Part shown: one piece after another, positions 1-11,583 of the stretch | Position numbering within the stretch: position 1 is the stretch's first letter | Layout: each line of letters starts with the position of its first letter | NCBI GenBank assembly: GCA_021234155.1 | Contig: JAJEKV010000009.1 | Coordinates: 6,745,546-6,809,545 of the forward strand | Length of the DNA: 64,000 bases | Reading direction: 5' to 3' | DNA from: Isoetes taiwanensis | Lineage: Eukaryota; Streptophyta; Lycopodiopsida; Isoetales; Isoetaceae | The notes under the pieces: generated by a model | Database searches by the model: none | Seen by the model: the letters and a program-made list of their open reading frames with translations, nothing else | Told to the model about the DNA's origin: nothing | Position numbers and translations under genes: made by a program

Positions 1-775
1 AATATGTTTATGTATGAGCAAAGTTCTCTCTTTTCTGACAGCTTTAAGAAGCTAGCCTAATACACTTTAATCCTCTATGGCATAATCCTGTTCTTAATAA
101 ATGGTATTATTTAAAATGTGTTTCCTTCCTATCCTTGATCTGCATGTAGTGGCAAGATTTATACTAAATTTAACCATTCTGCTTGCGACTTATAAACCAT
201 GGCCATTGTAGAACAAATGATATACCTTGGGAACAAAGCCAGGAGTGTCAATGATTGAAGTTTGGGACAAAATGCATATTCCACTCGCATCACAATCGAC
301 TTCCCACTCACTGCAGCTTGAATTTTCTTTAGATGTTCTTCAGTTCGGGTCGAATTGCTTCTGCCATTGCCGATGATGATGTGATTATAGACCCATATTC
401 ATTCGAATCCTCACCCTTTAGCAACATAAAGATTCACATTTAGAAGGATTTTACAAAGCAAGACTTAAACGTAAGTTATAACTTCATCAAGTACCTGAAT
501 TCGACACCTGGACTATGTAGCCAAAACATCATGAACCATTTGAAGCATAAGGGAGTTTCTGATACCCATTTCCACTTCCCTAACATTGAATCTGAACCCT
601 AAAAGTGCCTCCAAAAGAGAACTCTTGCCATCAGACTGCTACTATTTTCGGAATAGGAAATTGCTCATCAAATGCTACTACGCACGCTTGAAGCTTAGAA
701 TATGCATCATATCTTGCCCTGCATTCCTTACTATCATAACTGGGCTCTAGTTTTATTTCAGAAGACAAATAGTGG
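1..775. other. Intergenic DNA, nothing recognised
   Basis: AT-rich sequence without a convincing ORF, RNA gene or repeat. The only ORF of any length is a short minus-strand one near 631-816 with no recognisable domain; it partly overlaps the hairpin repeat that follows. Confidence 0.5.
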
Positions 776-940
776 TGCCGATTAGCCGACGGTCGCCCAA
801 CACCACAAACGACCACCAGTTTATAGGCAACGACAAGTTTGGAGCGGTTTCTAGCATATTCTAGGCATATTCTGTCATATACTTAGAATATGCCGAAAAC
901 CGTATGAGCGAGGGTTTGCCCCCCAAGGGCCACCCAAAAA
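776..940 (-). repeat. Hairpin-rich dispersed repeat, copy 1
   Basis: One of three related copies in the window (others at 4575-4735 and 15212-15375). Read on the minus strand it starts with TTTTTGGGTGGCCC, where similarity between copies ends abruptly. It then carries two palindromes: a G/C-rich one around the GGG...GGGGGGCAAACCC block, and an AT-rich one around GGCATATTCTAAGTATAT. Together with copy 2 it forms an inverted pair around the Der gene. The run of A at the end (plus strand) could be a retroposon tail, which would suit a SINE, but I see no clear tRNA-like boxes. Class unassigned. Confidence 0.7.
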
Positions 941-1036
941 CACTACACTAAAATGACTTGCACATGACCTAAAATAATGAAGAGAACATTCTTAAACCCC
1001 TATACAGCACAAACACCGTCAAAGAAGCTCTCTGCG

Positions 1037-1060
1037 ATGCGAAGGAAAATCAGGCAGTAA
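1037..1060 (+). promoter_or_regulatory. Upstream ORF overlapping the Der start codon
   Basis: A seven-codon frame (MRRKIRQ, then TAA) begins at 1037. Its stop codon shares a base with the Der ATG in the string TAATG. If the transcript starts upstream of 1037, ribosomes would have to terminate and restart at this overlap or scan past the first ATG. Whether the transcript includes it is not known. Confidence 0.45.
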
Positions 1061-3926
1061 TGTTCAGGCCCTTGCGGTTTCTAAGATTTAGGAACACCGC
1101 ATTATGCAGAGTGAGGTGTGGATCGCAATCTCGTCCCTTGGGTTGGCAATCTGGCAACCAGTTACCACAGTATCTACTCCCTACTGTAGTCTCTGAACGA
1201 TTTGAAGTACGGTATCATTCTGGTGCTCATAAATTGCGCACCCACAGACAAGATGATACATCATGTCAATCGAGTTCGCAACTGGACATACAAACTGTAG
1301 ACAATGTTCAGGTGGAAGAGCAAGAGATACTACTGCCACCAGTTGTTTCGTGTCAATCTAGTTCCCAACAAACTGCAGGCAATGTTCAGATGGAAGAACA
1401 AGAGATACCATTGCCAACAGTTGTCATTGTTGGTAGGCCAAATGTTGGAAAGTCTGCGCTCTTCAACAGGTAAGCATTTGGGTAAGCATTCTCTTAGTTT
1501 TTACCTACTTTGGTGTTACAATAGGTCTAAAACCCTGATTAAAACTGACAGGCTAACAAGAAGAAGAGAAGCTTTGGTTTTAAACACTCCAGATAGTCAC
1601 ATAACTCGTGATTTTAGAGAGGGCATAGCTAAGCTTGGAGACATGAGATTCAAGGTGTTGGACACTGCAGGTCTTGAAACCACAGCAGTTTCTGAAAGTG
1701 TCCTTGCAAGGACAGCAGGTCTCACATCAAATGTAATATGTAAATGCCAAATTGCCCTTTTCTTGATTGATGGAAGGTATATGATTTCTATTCCTGCTGG
1801 TATTTTAACGAATTGCACTCTTATGGGCATGTTGGAATGACATTTCTGTAGAACTGATGGTCCAGGGCAGGCTTACATCCACTTGATGCTGAAGTTGGAC
1901 ATTGGTTGCGTAAACAAGCAGCCAATATGGAAGTGATCCTTGTAGTTAATAAAGCAGAAGGGCACAATACAGATGTGAATGGTAGAATTTTAGCAGTCAT
2001 TGGTGAGGCATATAGTTTGGGGTTTGGGGATCCTGTAGCTGTTTCTGCAGAGACTGGAGAGGGAATGGCTGACCTATTTGATTGTCTCCGGCCAGTGCTT
2101 GAATGCAAAAGGGCGCTTCTCTCTTTAGAACAAACAAGTATGTCAGACAAATATATTATGGTGACTTTGATATTTCCATCACTCTAAATGTTTGTTCTTC
2201 TTATAGATGGCTGTTCCATGCAAAAGGATGACAAAGAAATGGAGCCAAAAAACTCACCCCTGCATCTTGCTATAGCAGGCCGGCCTAATGTGGGCAAATC
2301 AACACTTGTAAATGCTCTTCTTCGAGAAGAACGGGTACTGACAGGTCCAGAGCCTGGATTAACACGTGACTCTGTCCATGTCTGCTTTCAATATGATGGG
2401 AAGCCTGTACACCTGGTGCAAATCTAACTTTCAAGCTAGATCATGATGTCGTAAGGGTTATGGTAGCATGGTGTTATTTCACTAATACATCAAATATGCA
2501 AAGTAACATACAGCCGGACTTGGATGCACATAACAGCAAAAATTGCTATACACTGTTACCATATATAAGTTTCCATTGCATTTTTCTCTATTCTTGTAGC
2601 TTAAAATGTGCGTGGAAGATTCTCCAAAAGGATCGTTGTTCAACTGCTATACACTAATCTTCACTGCACAGAATACTTGAACTTCTGAATCGAACCTTTG
2701 GAAGAATACTAAAAATTTAGTGGTTGGTAATCATGCATTCTTTATGCATCCACCAATCTTTTCCTGAGAATCAACAGTGTGGCTAGCAAAATGAAGTCTT
2801 TTCATGCATTCTTCATATATTTGTACCTGTGCTGCATGATTCCATGAAACATCATTGTACATTCAAACAATGAACAGTGTGGGACCCGATTAGAGTTGCC
2901 CAGCCTCAAAGTAGAGATGTAAGGGTGGAGCATTCTGTTTATTTAAGTTAAATTTTATTAGGCGTTTTGTCTTGATGATGAACATTCTGTATAGGTTGAT
3001 ACAGCTGGTTGGTTGGAAAGATCGAAGCTGAAGGAAAGACCGGCTGCTCTTTGTGCAATAAATGCAAAGAAAAGTCTTATGAGAGCTAACATTGTTGCCC
3101 TTGTCCTCGATGCAGAAGAGGTTCTACATTTAGCTATCCCTCTTCCTTCCCGAAGGGCTTTATGCGAGTCTTAACCTCATTGATAATGATCCAGGTGTCC
3201 GATGCACAGACCACGATGCGTCATTCAGAGGCTGCATTGGCCAACTGGGTGACTCAAGAGGGCCGTGCTCTTGTAATTGTTGTCAATAAGATGGATCTTT
3301 TTTCAGGGAAGCTTCATGCACGAGCTCGTAAAAAAGTAATGGATACTGTACCTAAAGAATTGCAACTGACTCTCCCACAGGTATTTTTCTTGCTGGTTGC
3401 AAAGATTCTAATGTGGAGAGAGAATCATGGCTGTCCCAATCTCCTTGAGAATTATGGTAGTTTGATGCAAGATAGTGATTTCCTTTTCTTCCTTGAACAG
3501 GTGACTGGAGTCCCTATTGTTTTTGTATCAGCACTAAAAGCAAAAGGGAGGGAAGCAATTATGAGAAAAGTATTTGAAGCTTATGACAAATGGTGTACAA
3601 GATTGTCCACTTCACAACTAAACCGTTGGTTAGGAAAGGCAAGTCAGGATCAAGGTTCATGTTTTGGGAACCTGGATTTGTGCCATCTAACAATTCTAAT
3701 TTTCTTATAGGTAATGAGCCGACATCCTAGAAGAGGGGAAAATGGTAATAAAATAAAATATATTACACAGGTAAAAGCCCGCCCCCCAACATTTGTTGTT
3801 TTTACTACAGGGACCTCAGAACTAGATGAAACAGATCTTAGGTTTATTGCTTCTTCCCTGCGGGAGGATTTTAATTTGGGAGGCATTCCTATTCGAGTTA
3901 CACAAAGAAACAGCAAAGGAAAATAA
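1060..3926 (+). CDS. DER: Organelle-targeted EngA/Der double GTPase, 8 exons
   Basis: Ribosome-assembly GTPase of the EngA/Der family with two tandem Era-like G domains and a C-terminal KH-like domain. Exons read by eye: 1060-1469, 1552-1776, 1866-2137, 2207-2415, 2995-3120, 3195-3380, 3501-3638, 3711-3926. They total 1782 nt (593 aa), and the frame is kept at every junction. First G domain: GRPNVGKS at residues 125-132, then TRD, DTAG, and NKAE in the G4 place instead of NKxD; plant Der proteins commonly have this variant. Second domain: GRPNVGKS at 327-334, DTAG, NKMD at 445-448. The last exon is the KH-like region. The N-terminus (MFRPLRFLRFRNTALCR) is Arg-rich and free of acidic residues, so mitochondrial or plastid import is likely. 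Intron 7 is GC-AG (AAAG|GCAAGT). The start chosen is the first ATG giving this leader. All exons are open, so I call it functional. Confidence 0.93.
1261..1425 (+). repeat. In-frame tandem duplication inside Der exon 1
   Basis: Two adjacent coding units (1261-1347, 87 bp; 1348-1425, 78 bp) both read SCQSSSQ...NVQxEEQEI.LPxVV. They lie between the targeting peptide and the first GTPase P-loop. The second is 9 bp shorter, so the frame is kept. The duplication lengthens the linker only. Confidence 0.85.
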
Positions 3927-4574
3927 AGATGTACAGTACTTCTTGAATAGATTATCTTTGTCATGTCATTTTCTCTGTCTATAATGCAATGAGTTAAGCA
4001 AATGGGAAAACATCAGAAATGAATCAGGGTATCTTCCATCTCTCAGCTTTTTATTCTCCACTCTCGTTTATCTAATAAGGAACAGTTGCCATCTTAAGGC
4101 AGCATCCTTATATCTGAACGTGAAGAGTTTGGACAATGCTCATTTCTTATTGTGCCTGGTACATCTAAGCTATAATTTACTAGTAGGCAATGAATTCCTT
4201 GTATTTGCTAATTTTCAAGTAGGGAATGATTTCTTTGTGTTTGATATAGATTATTATGATACATATAGATTTGGTTCTGCTATAACATATAATGGGACGT
4301 GTGGAACTTGAGAATTCCTTCAACATAGGTGGAAAAAACTTTGGAGGCGGACTTAGGAAGCAATGGTGCCACAAAGGATCTCCGTTTGTCTTGAATCTTG
4401 GAGGTGGTCTTAGGAAGCAATGGTGCCAAAAAAATCTCCAGTTGTCTTGCATAGATCAATAGCTATTTTAGGTTAATGTTTCTCATATTTATTTATATTA
4501 TAGCGCTCTAGAAACTAGAAACGCTGGAACATTGTTTTGTCTAATGAATGTATAACAAGTTTGCAAAGAATTGC
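3927..4574. repeat. Der 3' flank with a 2 x 57-bp tandem repeat
   Basis: Downstream intergenic DNA. At about 4341-4454 a 57-bp unit beginning TTGGAGG is repeated twice, with both copies containing TTAGGAAGCAATGGTGCC. Nothing else is recognised before the hairpin repeat. Confidence 0.7.
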
Positions 4575-4735
4575 TTTTTGGGTTGCCCTCAGGGGGCAAA
4601 CCCTCGCTCATGTGGGTTTCTGGCATATTTTAAGTATATGCTGGAATATACCTAGGATATGCCGGAAACTGCTCCAAACCTACTATTACCTGTAAACTGG
4701 CGGTCACCTGCGTTGTGGGTCGCTGATGCTTGAAC
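4575..4735 (+). repeat. Hairpin-rich dispersed repeat, copy 2
   Basis: Plus-strand copy starting TTTTTGGGTTGCCC. It has the same two palindromes and the same shared tail (GCTCCAAACCT...GGCGGTCACCTGC) as copy 3. Copies 1 and 2 point in opposite directions and bracket the Der gene about 3.7 kb apart. The 5-oxoprolinase relic begins a few hundred bases downstream. Confidence 0.75.
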
Positions 4736-5039
4736 CGCCTAACTGGCAAGACAGACAGAGCATCGGGCTACGGCGACCCCCAAGAGGCGATGCATTTGCT
4801 GGCAACAGACTTTACCATAGAAAGTATGGATCTTGATTTAAATTCAAAGTTGTTGATTGCATATTGTACTCAAGCAGGCAGTTTGAAGGGTGTTATTGCT
4901 AATCAAGAAGTTCCTCGCCCTCCAAGTCCGGCAGCAGCAGCCATTATGGAATTCTTCCCGTCATATTTTTAAGCCGTTTAAGAATCTGGGGCGGGAAACC
5001 TTCATGTAAGTTGTTGTGTTGAATTGTTTTGTTTCTATC

Positions 5040-5895
5040 AGAAATGTGGAAGAGATTATGGATTTCAACAGCAAGTTCTTACACATACTATCCACCAGAG
5101 AGTACATTCTCAGGACACAAGGCTATTCTGTCAGGTCCTGCAGGAGGAATGGTAGGCTATGCTCGGACTACATTTGGGTTGGAGACAAGGCAGCCCCTGA
5201 TTGGCTTTGATATGGGTGGAACATCTATATGATGTTAGCCGGTATGCTGGTAGTTATGAGCAGGTTCTAGAAACTCAAAATGGCAGGCATAATAATTCAG
5301 GCTCCTCAGCTAGATATTAACACAGTAGCTGCTGGTGATGGATCCAAGCTTAAGTTTCTTGTTGGCGTTTTTAAAGTTGGGCCCGAGGCGCATCCAGGAC
5401 CTGCATGTTACAAGAAAGGAGGAGAGCTGGGTGTCACAGATGCAAACTTGGTCTTAGGTTGTATTGTCCCAGGTTATTTCCCCTACTGAAGAAAATGAGC
5501 CACTTGATTTACATGCAGCCAATAAGGCATTCAGCATGTTCGCTAAAACTATGAACCTTCATAGTAGGGAGCAAGATCCATCATCTAAAGATATGACTAT
5601 CAAGGAGGTTGCATTGGGATTCTTAGATGTTGCTAATGAGGCAATGTGCAGGCCAATCCGTCAGTTGACAGAGATGAAGGGGTATGAAATGAGTCAGCAC
5701 ACATTGGCATGTTTTGACGGGGCTGGTCCCCAGCATGCATGCACAATTGCCAGGGCCCTTGGCATTCATGAAGTTATTCAGGAACAAAGAAAGGTTGGAG
5801 ATACTTTGAGACATTTAAGATTAAAATGCCAATTTGAATTTCTGGTGTCCAGGAAGGATTTGCAATTGCACACTACAATTTGGAAGTATTAGAGA
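5040..5895 (+). pseudogene. 5-oxoprolinase (ATP-hydrolysing) fragment
   Basis: Homologous to the hydantoinase A part of plant 5-oxoprolinase, a gamma-glutamyl-cycle enzyme of roughly 1260 aa that opens 5-oxoproline to glutamate. Recognisable stretches are [60 protein letters not shown] and GPQHACTIARALG. The frame shifts after GFDMGGTS (about 5230), again before MAGIIIQAP (about 5279) and again around 5460-5490. Three residues are lost at VGPE/AHPGP. The match stops at about 5895, where the fold-back repeat begins. No introns separate the pieces, so this is either one large degraded exon or a processed piece. The short ORF at 4730-4972 upstream shows no clear 5-oxoprolinase similarity and is left out. 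Confidence 0.9.
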
Positions 5896-6844
5896 TGAGG
5901 ATCTGACTCATACCTCTACCACACTTTCAAAATATCACCCACGTATCTATTACCAACGCCTATCAATTCTAAAGTATCATCCACTAGAAGCTTACTCACA
6001 CCCACTACCAATTCCAAAGTCACACCCATTAGAAGCTCACTCACATCTACTGCTAATTCTAAAGCATCACACATGAGGAAAGCATCATCCATGTGGCTCA
6101 ACATCTATATCGATGTCACCCAACCTCCGTTTGACAATTTGTGAGAAGTTTATTGCTGCCACATACAACCAGTTCCTAAGAATTACCTATTGAGGAGTCA
6201 TATCTACTACCCATGAGGAGCTCATTCCCATCTACTACCATTTCTAAAGTATTGCCTATTTTGAAACTTTAAGTTTCTAGAGCTATCTAGAACATTCTAT
6301 TTTTGAGTTTTTGCAACTTTCAAAAAACCTTTTTATTTCTAGGTTGAGATGCTTACCCTAAGCATCTGGAACATCCCATAACATTGCATTTTGATTGTTT
6401 GAGAAGTTTCATAAAACTTTCTATTTTTTGACTGAGGTGCCTGTCCTGAGCATCTGAAAGCTTCCAGAAAATTCTATTTTGACTTTTGAGAAGCTTCAAA
6501 AATTCTTTATTTTTAGACTGAGCTGGTTATCCCGAGTATCTAGAACATTCCAGAACATTCTATTTTGAGCATCTGGAATCTTTCATAACATTTTATTTTG
6601 ACTTTTGAGGTTTCAAAAAAGTTTCTATTTTTAGACTGAGCTTACCCTGAGTATCTGGAACATTTCAGAACATTCTATTTTGACTCCTTGCAAAGTCTCA
6701 AAAAAAGTTTTTATTTTCAGATTGAGGTGCTTACCCATGAGCATCTAGATCATTCTAGAGCATTCTAGAAGATTTTAGAAGATTATTGAGCCATCTAGAA
6801 CATTCTAGAACATCCTCACACTTAACCATATGTGAACTTCCAAT

Positions 6845-7070
6845 TATTTCAACAAACTAATGCTTGGCCTAGTGGTAGGTACTGGGGGTTTGGGGGGCAT
6901 GTACCAAGGTTTGAATCCCTCATATAACATAAAAAATTTCAAAGCTCCCTCTACTAAAACAGAGAAAGACCACGGAGGGCCGAGATCCTGCCATGTGGCA
7001 CCTACTTGACCTTCAATGGGGATGGAGAGCCTCACTCGCGGACGCAATTTTCTTATTATATAAGAGGACT
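6845..7070 (+). mobile_element. tRNA-derived SINE, copy 1
   Basis: An A-box-like TGGCCTAGTGGTAGG and a B-box-like GGTTTGAATCC sit at tRNA spacing. They are followed by a body containing CATAAAAAATTTCAAAGC and an AT-rich end near 7070. The same head and body recur in reverse at 8690-8835. It is embedded between the first and second arms of the fold-back structure. Confidence 0.65.
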
Positions 7071-8689
7071 AGAAAAGGGCCAGCCCGGTTATTTTAAGCT
7101 CGCCTCGGTTTGAACATCTTTTGTACTATTGCTCTATGCTATTCCTCGGCTCGGTCTTAGCTCACACCTATTGTGCTCAACATTCATTTATCAATCTATG
7201 AGGAGCTTACTGGCACTTATTGCCAATTCCAAAGTATCACCCATGTAAAGATTATACACATCAACTACCAACACCTATCAATTCCAAAGTATCATCCATT
7301 GGAAGCTTACTCACACCTATTGCCAATTCCAAAGTTGCACCCATTGGAAGCTGATTCATACCTACTGACAATTCTAAAGCATCATACATGAGGACCTGAC
7401 TCATACCTACTATAATTTCAAAGTATCCCCTCTGTAGATCTTATACATACCTACAACAAACACCTCTCAACTCCAAGGTATCATCCATTGGCAGCTTACT
7501 CACACCTGCTGCCAATTCCAAAGTCGCACCCACTAGAAGCTGACTCACACGTACTACCAATTCCAAAGCATCACACATGAGGAAAGCATCACCCATATGT
7601 GGCTCAACGTCCATATCGATTCCATTTGACAATTTATGAGAAGTTTTATCGATTCTAAAAAATCACCTATTGAGGACATTTACCTACTATCCATGCAGAC
7701 CTTACTCCCACCTACTACCATTTCCAAAGTATTGCATATTTTGAAAACTTTCTATTCTTGGACTGAGCTGGGACGCCTACTGCCAATTTCAAAGCATCAC
7801 ACATGAGGAAAGCATCACCTATACTACCAATTGTAAAAAATCATTTATTGAGGAGTTTTTAAAACTTCCTATTTTTAGACTGAGTGCCTACCCATTTCAG
7901 AACATTTTATTTTGGTGTTTTTCAAAGTTTCAAAAAACTTTCTATTTTTAGACTGAGGGCTTACCCATGAGACTTTCTATTTTTGGACTGAAATGCTGGC
8001 TCATTAGCATCTGAGCATGTAGAACATTCTACTTTGCCTTTTTGCAATTTTTCAACAAACTTTTTATTTTTAGACTGAGGTGCTTATCTATGAGCATCTA
8101 GAATATTCTAGAACTATCTAGAACACCCCATTTTGATTTTTTGCAAAGTTTCAAAAAAACTTTCTATCTTTGGACTGAGGTACCTACCCATGAGTATCTA
8201 GAACATTCTATTCTGACTGTATTGGGAAGTTTCAAAAAATATTCTATTTTTAGATTGAGATGCTTACCCTGAGCATCTAGAATATTCCAGAACATTCTAT
8301 TCTGGCTCCTTGCAAAGTTTTAAAAAAAACTTTTCATTTTTGGACTGAGGTGCTCGCCCTAAGTATCTAGGACATTCCAAAATATTCCACTTTGGCTCCT
8401 TGCAAAGTTTTAAAGAAAAAATTTCTATTTTTAGACTGAGTTGCTTACCCATAGGCATCTAGATCATTCTAAAATGTTCTATTCTAAAGCTATCTAAAAC
8501 ATTCTCGTGAGAATTTCCAAAATACTTTCTATTTTTAGATTTAAGTGCTTACCTATGAGTATCTAGATCATTCTAGAACGTTCCGCAACATTCCATTTCT
8601 ACAGCCATCTAGGCTATTCTAGAACATCTGGATTAGCGCTCACGCTTAACTATGTATGAACTTCCAATTATTTCAACAAATCAATGTTT

Positions 8690-8835
8690 GGCCCAGTAGG
8701 GCTTTGAAAAATTCTATGTTGTGTGGAGGACTCGAACCCTGGTCCTTGCCTCCCATTTCCCCCTTGGTCTCCGTGGACGATAAAAGTACCTTCCTTCCTT
8801 CCATATTTAACACTAGGCCAAGCATTGGTTTATTA
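8690..8835 (-). mobile_element. tRNA-derived SINE, copy 2
   Basis: Reverse copy of the SINE at 6845-7070. On the minus strand it reads TGCTTGGCCTAGTG (A box), then GGGTTCGAGTCC (B box), then ACATAGAATTTTTCAAAGCC. It occupies the loop of the fold-back structure. Short pieces of its head occur on both sides of the loop. Confidence 0.6.
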
Positions 8836-9984
8836 AAGTTAAAGTTCACATATAATTAGTTAAGAATCAGATTTGATCAATCCCAAGATGTTCAAGGATG
8901 TTCTAGAATGTTGTGGATGGCTCTAGAATCTTCTAGAATGTTAAATAGAATATTCTGAAATGTTCCAGATGCTCATGGATAGGCATCTCAGTCCAAAATA
9001 GAAAGTTTTTTTTTTTAGACTTTGCAAGACATTGAAATAGGATGTTCTATAGATAGTTCTAGAATATTCTCGATGCTCATGGATAAGCAGCTTAATCTAA
9101 AAATAGAAAGTTTGTTGAAAAATTGCAAAGAGGCAAAGTAGAATGTTCTCTATGCTCAGATGCTCATGAGCGAGTAGCTCAGTCTAAAAATAGAAAATCT
9201 CATGAGTAAGCCCCTCAGTCTAAAAATAGAAAGTTTTTTGAAACTGCAAAAAACCAAAACAGAATGTTTGAAATGTTTCAGATGCTCATGGATAGGCACC
9301 TCAATCTAAAAATAGAAAGTTTTCAAACTTTCCAAGCTCAGTCCAAGAATAGAAGGTTTTCAACATATGCAATACTTTAAAAATGGTAGTAAATGACAGT
9401 AAGCTCCTCATGGGTAGTAGGTATGACTTCTCAATAGGTGATTCTTTAGAGTTGATAGTATTGGATGTTGGGCCACATGGGTGATGCTTTCCTCATATAT
9501 GATGCTTTGGAATTGGCAGTAGATGTGCAAGCTCAGTCTAGGAATAGAAAGTTTTCAAAATATGCAATACTTTGAAAATGATAGTAGGTGGAAGTAAGCT
9601 CCCCATGGGTAATAGGTATGACTCCTCAATAGGTGATTCTTTAGAATTGGTAGTACGTGGCAGTAAACTTCTCATGAATTGTCAAATGGATGTTGAATGA
9701 CATTGATATATGGATATTGAGCCACATGGGTAATGCTTTCCTCATGTGTGATGCTTTGGAATTGGCAGTATGTGTGAGTCCGCTCTAATGGGTGTGACTT
9801 TGGAATTGGCAATAAGTGTGAGTAAGCTGCCAATGGATGATACTTTGGAATTGAAAGGTGTGTTGGTAGATATATATATAAGCTCTACGTGGGGGATACT
9901 TTAAAATTATAGTAGGTATGAGTCAGCTCCTCATGTATGATGCATTGAAATTGTCAATAGGTGTGAGTTAGCTTCGGGAAGGGT

Positions 9985-11560
9985 GTTTGGGTGCTTGGCT
10001 TAAGCACAATTTCATTACATTTAGACAAAACTTGAATTTGTAGACCATTTTCTGAATTCATGCATCCAAGCGACTTTTCTCAAGCTAGTTGCCATCCCCA
10101 ACGGGTGCTGAATATGTTTAATCTACGAGCACAGGAATCTTGATAGTGTTAAGAAGCTTCTTCCTATTAAAGGGAGCAAGCAAAGTTGATTGACTCTATT
10201 TCAATATAGTCATTAGCATTGTTGGACTCCATATCTTCTTCCAACAACTAATGTAATTGGAAGTATATACTTGGTTCCTCATAGGGACTGGCTCCCACCA
10301 AGTGACTAAAATGTTCTCAAAATCCTCTTTCTTATTGTCCATTTGAGGCTCTTTAAAGGCATATCCTAACCAAGTTGGGCATAAGATATCATCAGGGTAC
10401 GCTAAAATAAATATGTTTTTGTGCAGATCCTTAAATGGATTGAATTCTAGTATAGGCCTATGTTAAGGAGGAGTGATCTTGCAATTGGTGTGATTACTGG
10501 CATCGTATCAAGAAACTCAGCCTCTTCTTGACGATGCTTTGCTAAAGTCCTCGTAAAACGCTTCAATGCTAGTTATATTTCCCAGCTCTTGCATCATCCA
10601 ACACTCAATTGTTGAGGTAAGTTGTGCCAAATAGTTATTCATCTTTGGAATGCCCTTGTTATTATTTGAGATTGCAACCTAATGCAAGACACACTTATGG
10701 ATAGCTGACCTAGGTCTTTAACTGACCCTCGGGGTTACAATAGATTAGGATTTTCCACTGGCAGTAAAGGTTCCCCATCATCACCCTTTTTTCACATTCT
10801 TATGCCTCCAGCGAGTGGTCAATCCAAAAACCTAGGCCTTTTTTTGGTACATGATGGGCCACTTACTATTTATGGCAAACTTAAAAGTCAAGGGACTGGT
10901 GTGAACTGTTAATCTATCATCGCCATTGAGAATCTGTCAAGGGACTTTGTCAACAACATACGGTACTGGTTCCTTCAACTTGCATTTGTGGAACTTATAC
11001 AATAATTTAGGCATAGTGAGCACCTTAGCATTCTTCAACAATGAAGAAAAGTTACCAAACAAACCATCGATATTCTCATGCTTGTGCTATAAATCATGAA
11101 ACCCACTTCTATCTCCTTGAACACACCAAGGTATGAAAGATATGTAAAGATATACCTATTCTTATTTTGTCCAGAAACATTGTCCAATTGCAGTAAGAGT
11201 ATTCGAGGCAGAGGCTTCATAGATGGTCTGCCTTATGCTACAGATCTAATCAGAATACTACCATTGGATCGTGATAACTTTGACATGAGTGTTGTGGTGT
11301 CCTGTGGGGCAGTGGCCCAAGTTGCTGTTAGCATTTCTGACACTAATAGATAACCTCCTTCATACTTATGAACCATTTCTAGTCTTTTCAAAATGTTAGA
11401 ATGCTTTCATCTGGGGTAGGCTATGGTAGGATCAAGTTCCCTTCGAGCACCTCTTTGACACCAGCACTAACTTGCCTTTAAGTAGTCCTTTGCCGACCAC
11501 ACATCCATCTAGAGGTTCAAAAACTGAAACAAAATTCTTAGTTAGAAATTCTTGCTTTGA
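9985..11560. other. Unrecognised intergenic DNA
   Basis: AT-rich DNA with only short ORFs (for example 11096-11353 plus) and no domain I can name. It may be an old, degraded element. I see no terminal repeats or target duplications. Confidence 0.4.
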
Positions 11561-11583
11561 GATATCCCATGTCCACAGAATAT

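Larger units (their letters stand above)
5896..9975. repeat. Large fold-back structure of degenerate tandem repeats
   Basis: Three related arms. Two point the same way (about 5896-6840 and 7190-8690) and the third is inverted (about 8810-9975). Each arm has a block of roughly 45-bp units (CTACTGCCAATTCCAAAG, CATCACACATGAGGAAAGCA). A second block follows with units such as TCTAGAACATTCTAGAACAT and TTTCTATTTTTAGACTGAG. Unit order is kept between the direct and inverted arms, so the second and third arms could pair into a hairpin over 1 kb long around a loop near 8700-8810. No transposase is present. Fold-back transposons have long inverted ends built of tandem repeats, which makes that the best comparison. 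Confidence 0.8.

Noticed and set aside
4730-4972. 80-aa ORF as the N-terminal part of 5-oxoprolinase
   Set aside because: No residue pattern of that enzyme could be recognised; it partly overlaps the hairpin repeat.
5896-9975. CRISPR-like array of spaced repeats
   Set aside because: Repeats are degenerate, of two types, inverted across a loop, and in a eukaryotic context.
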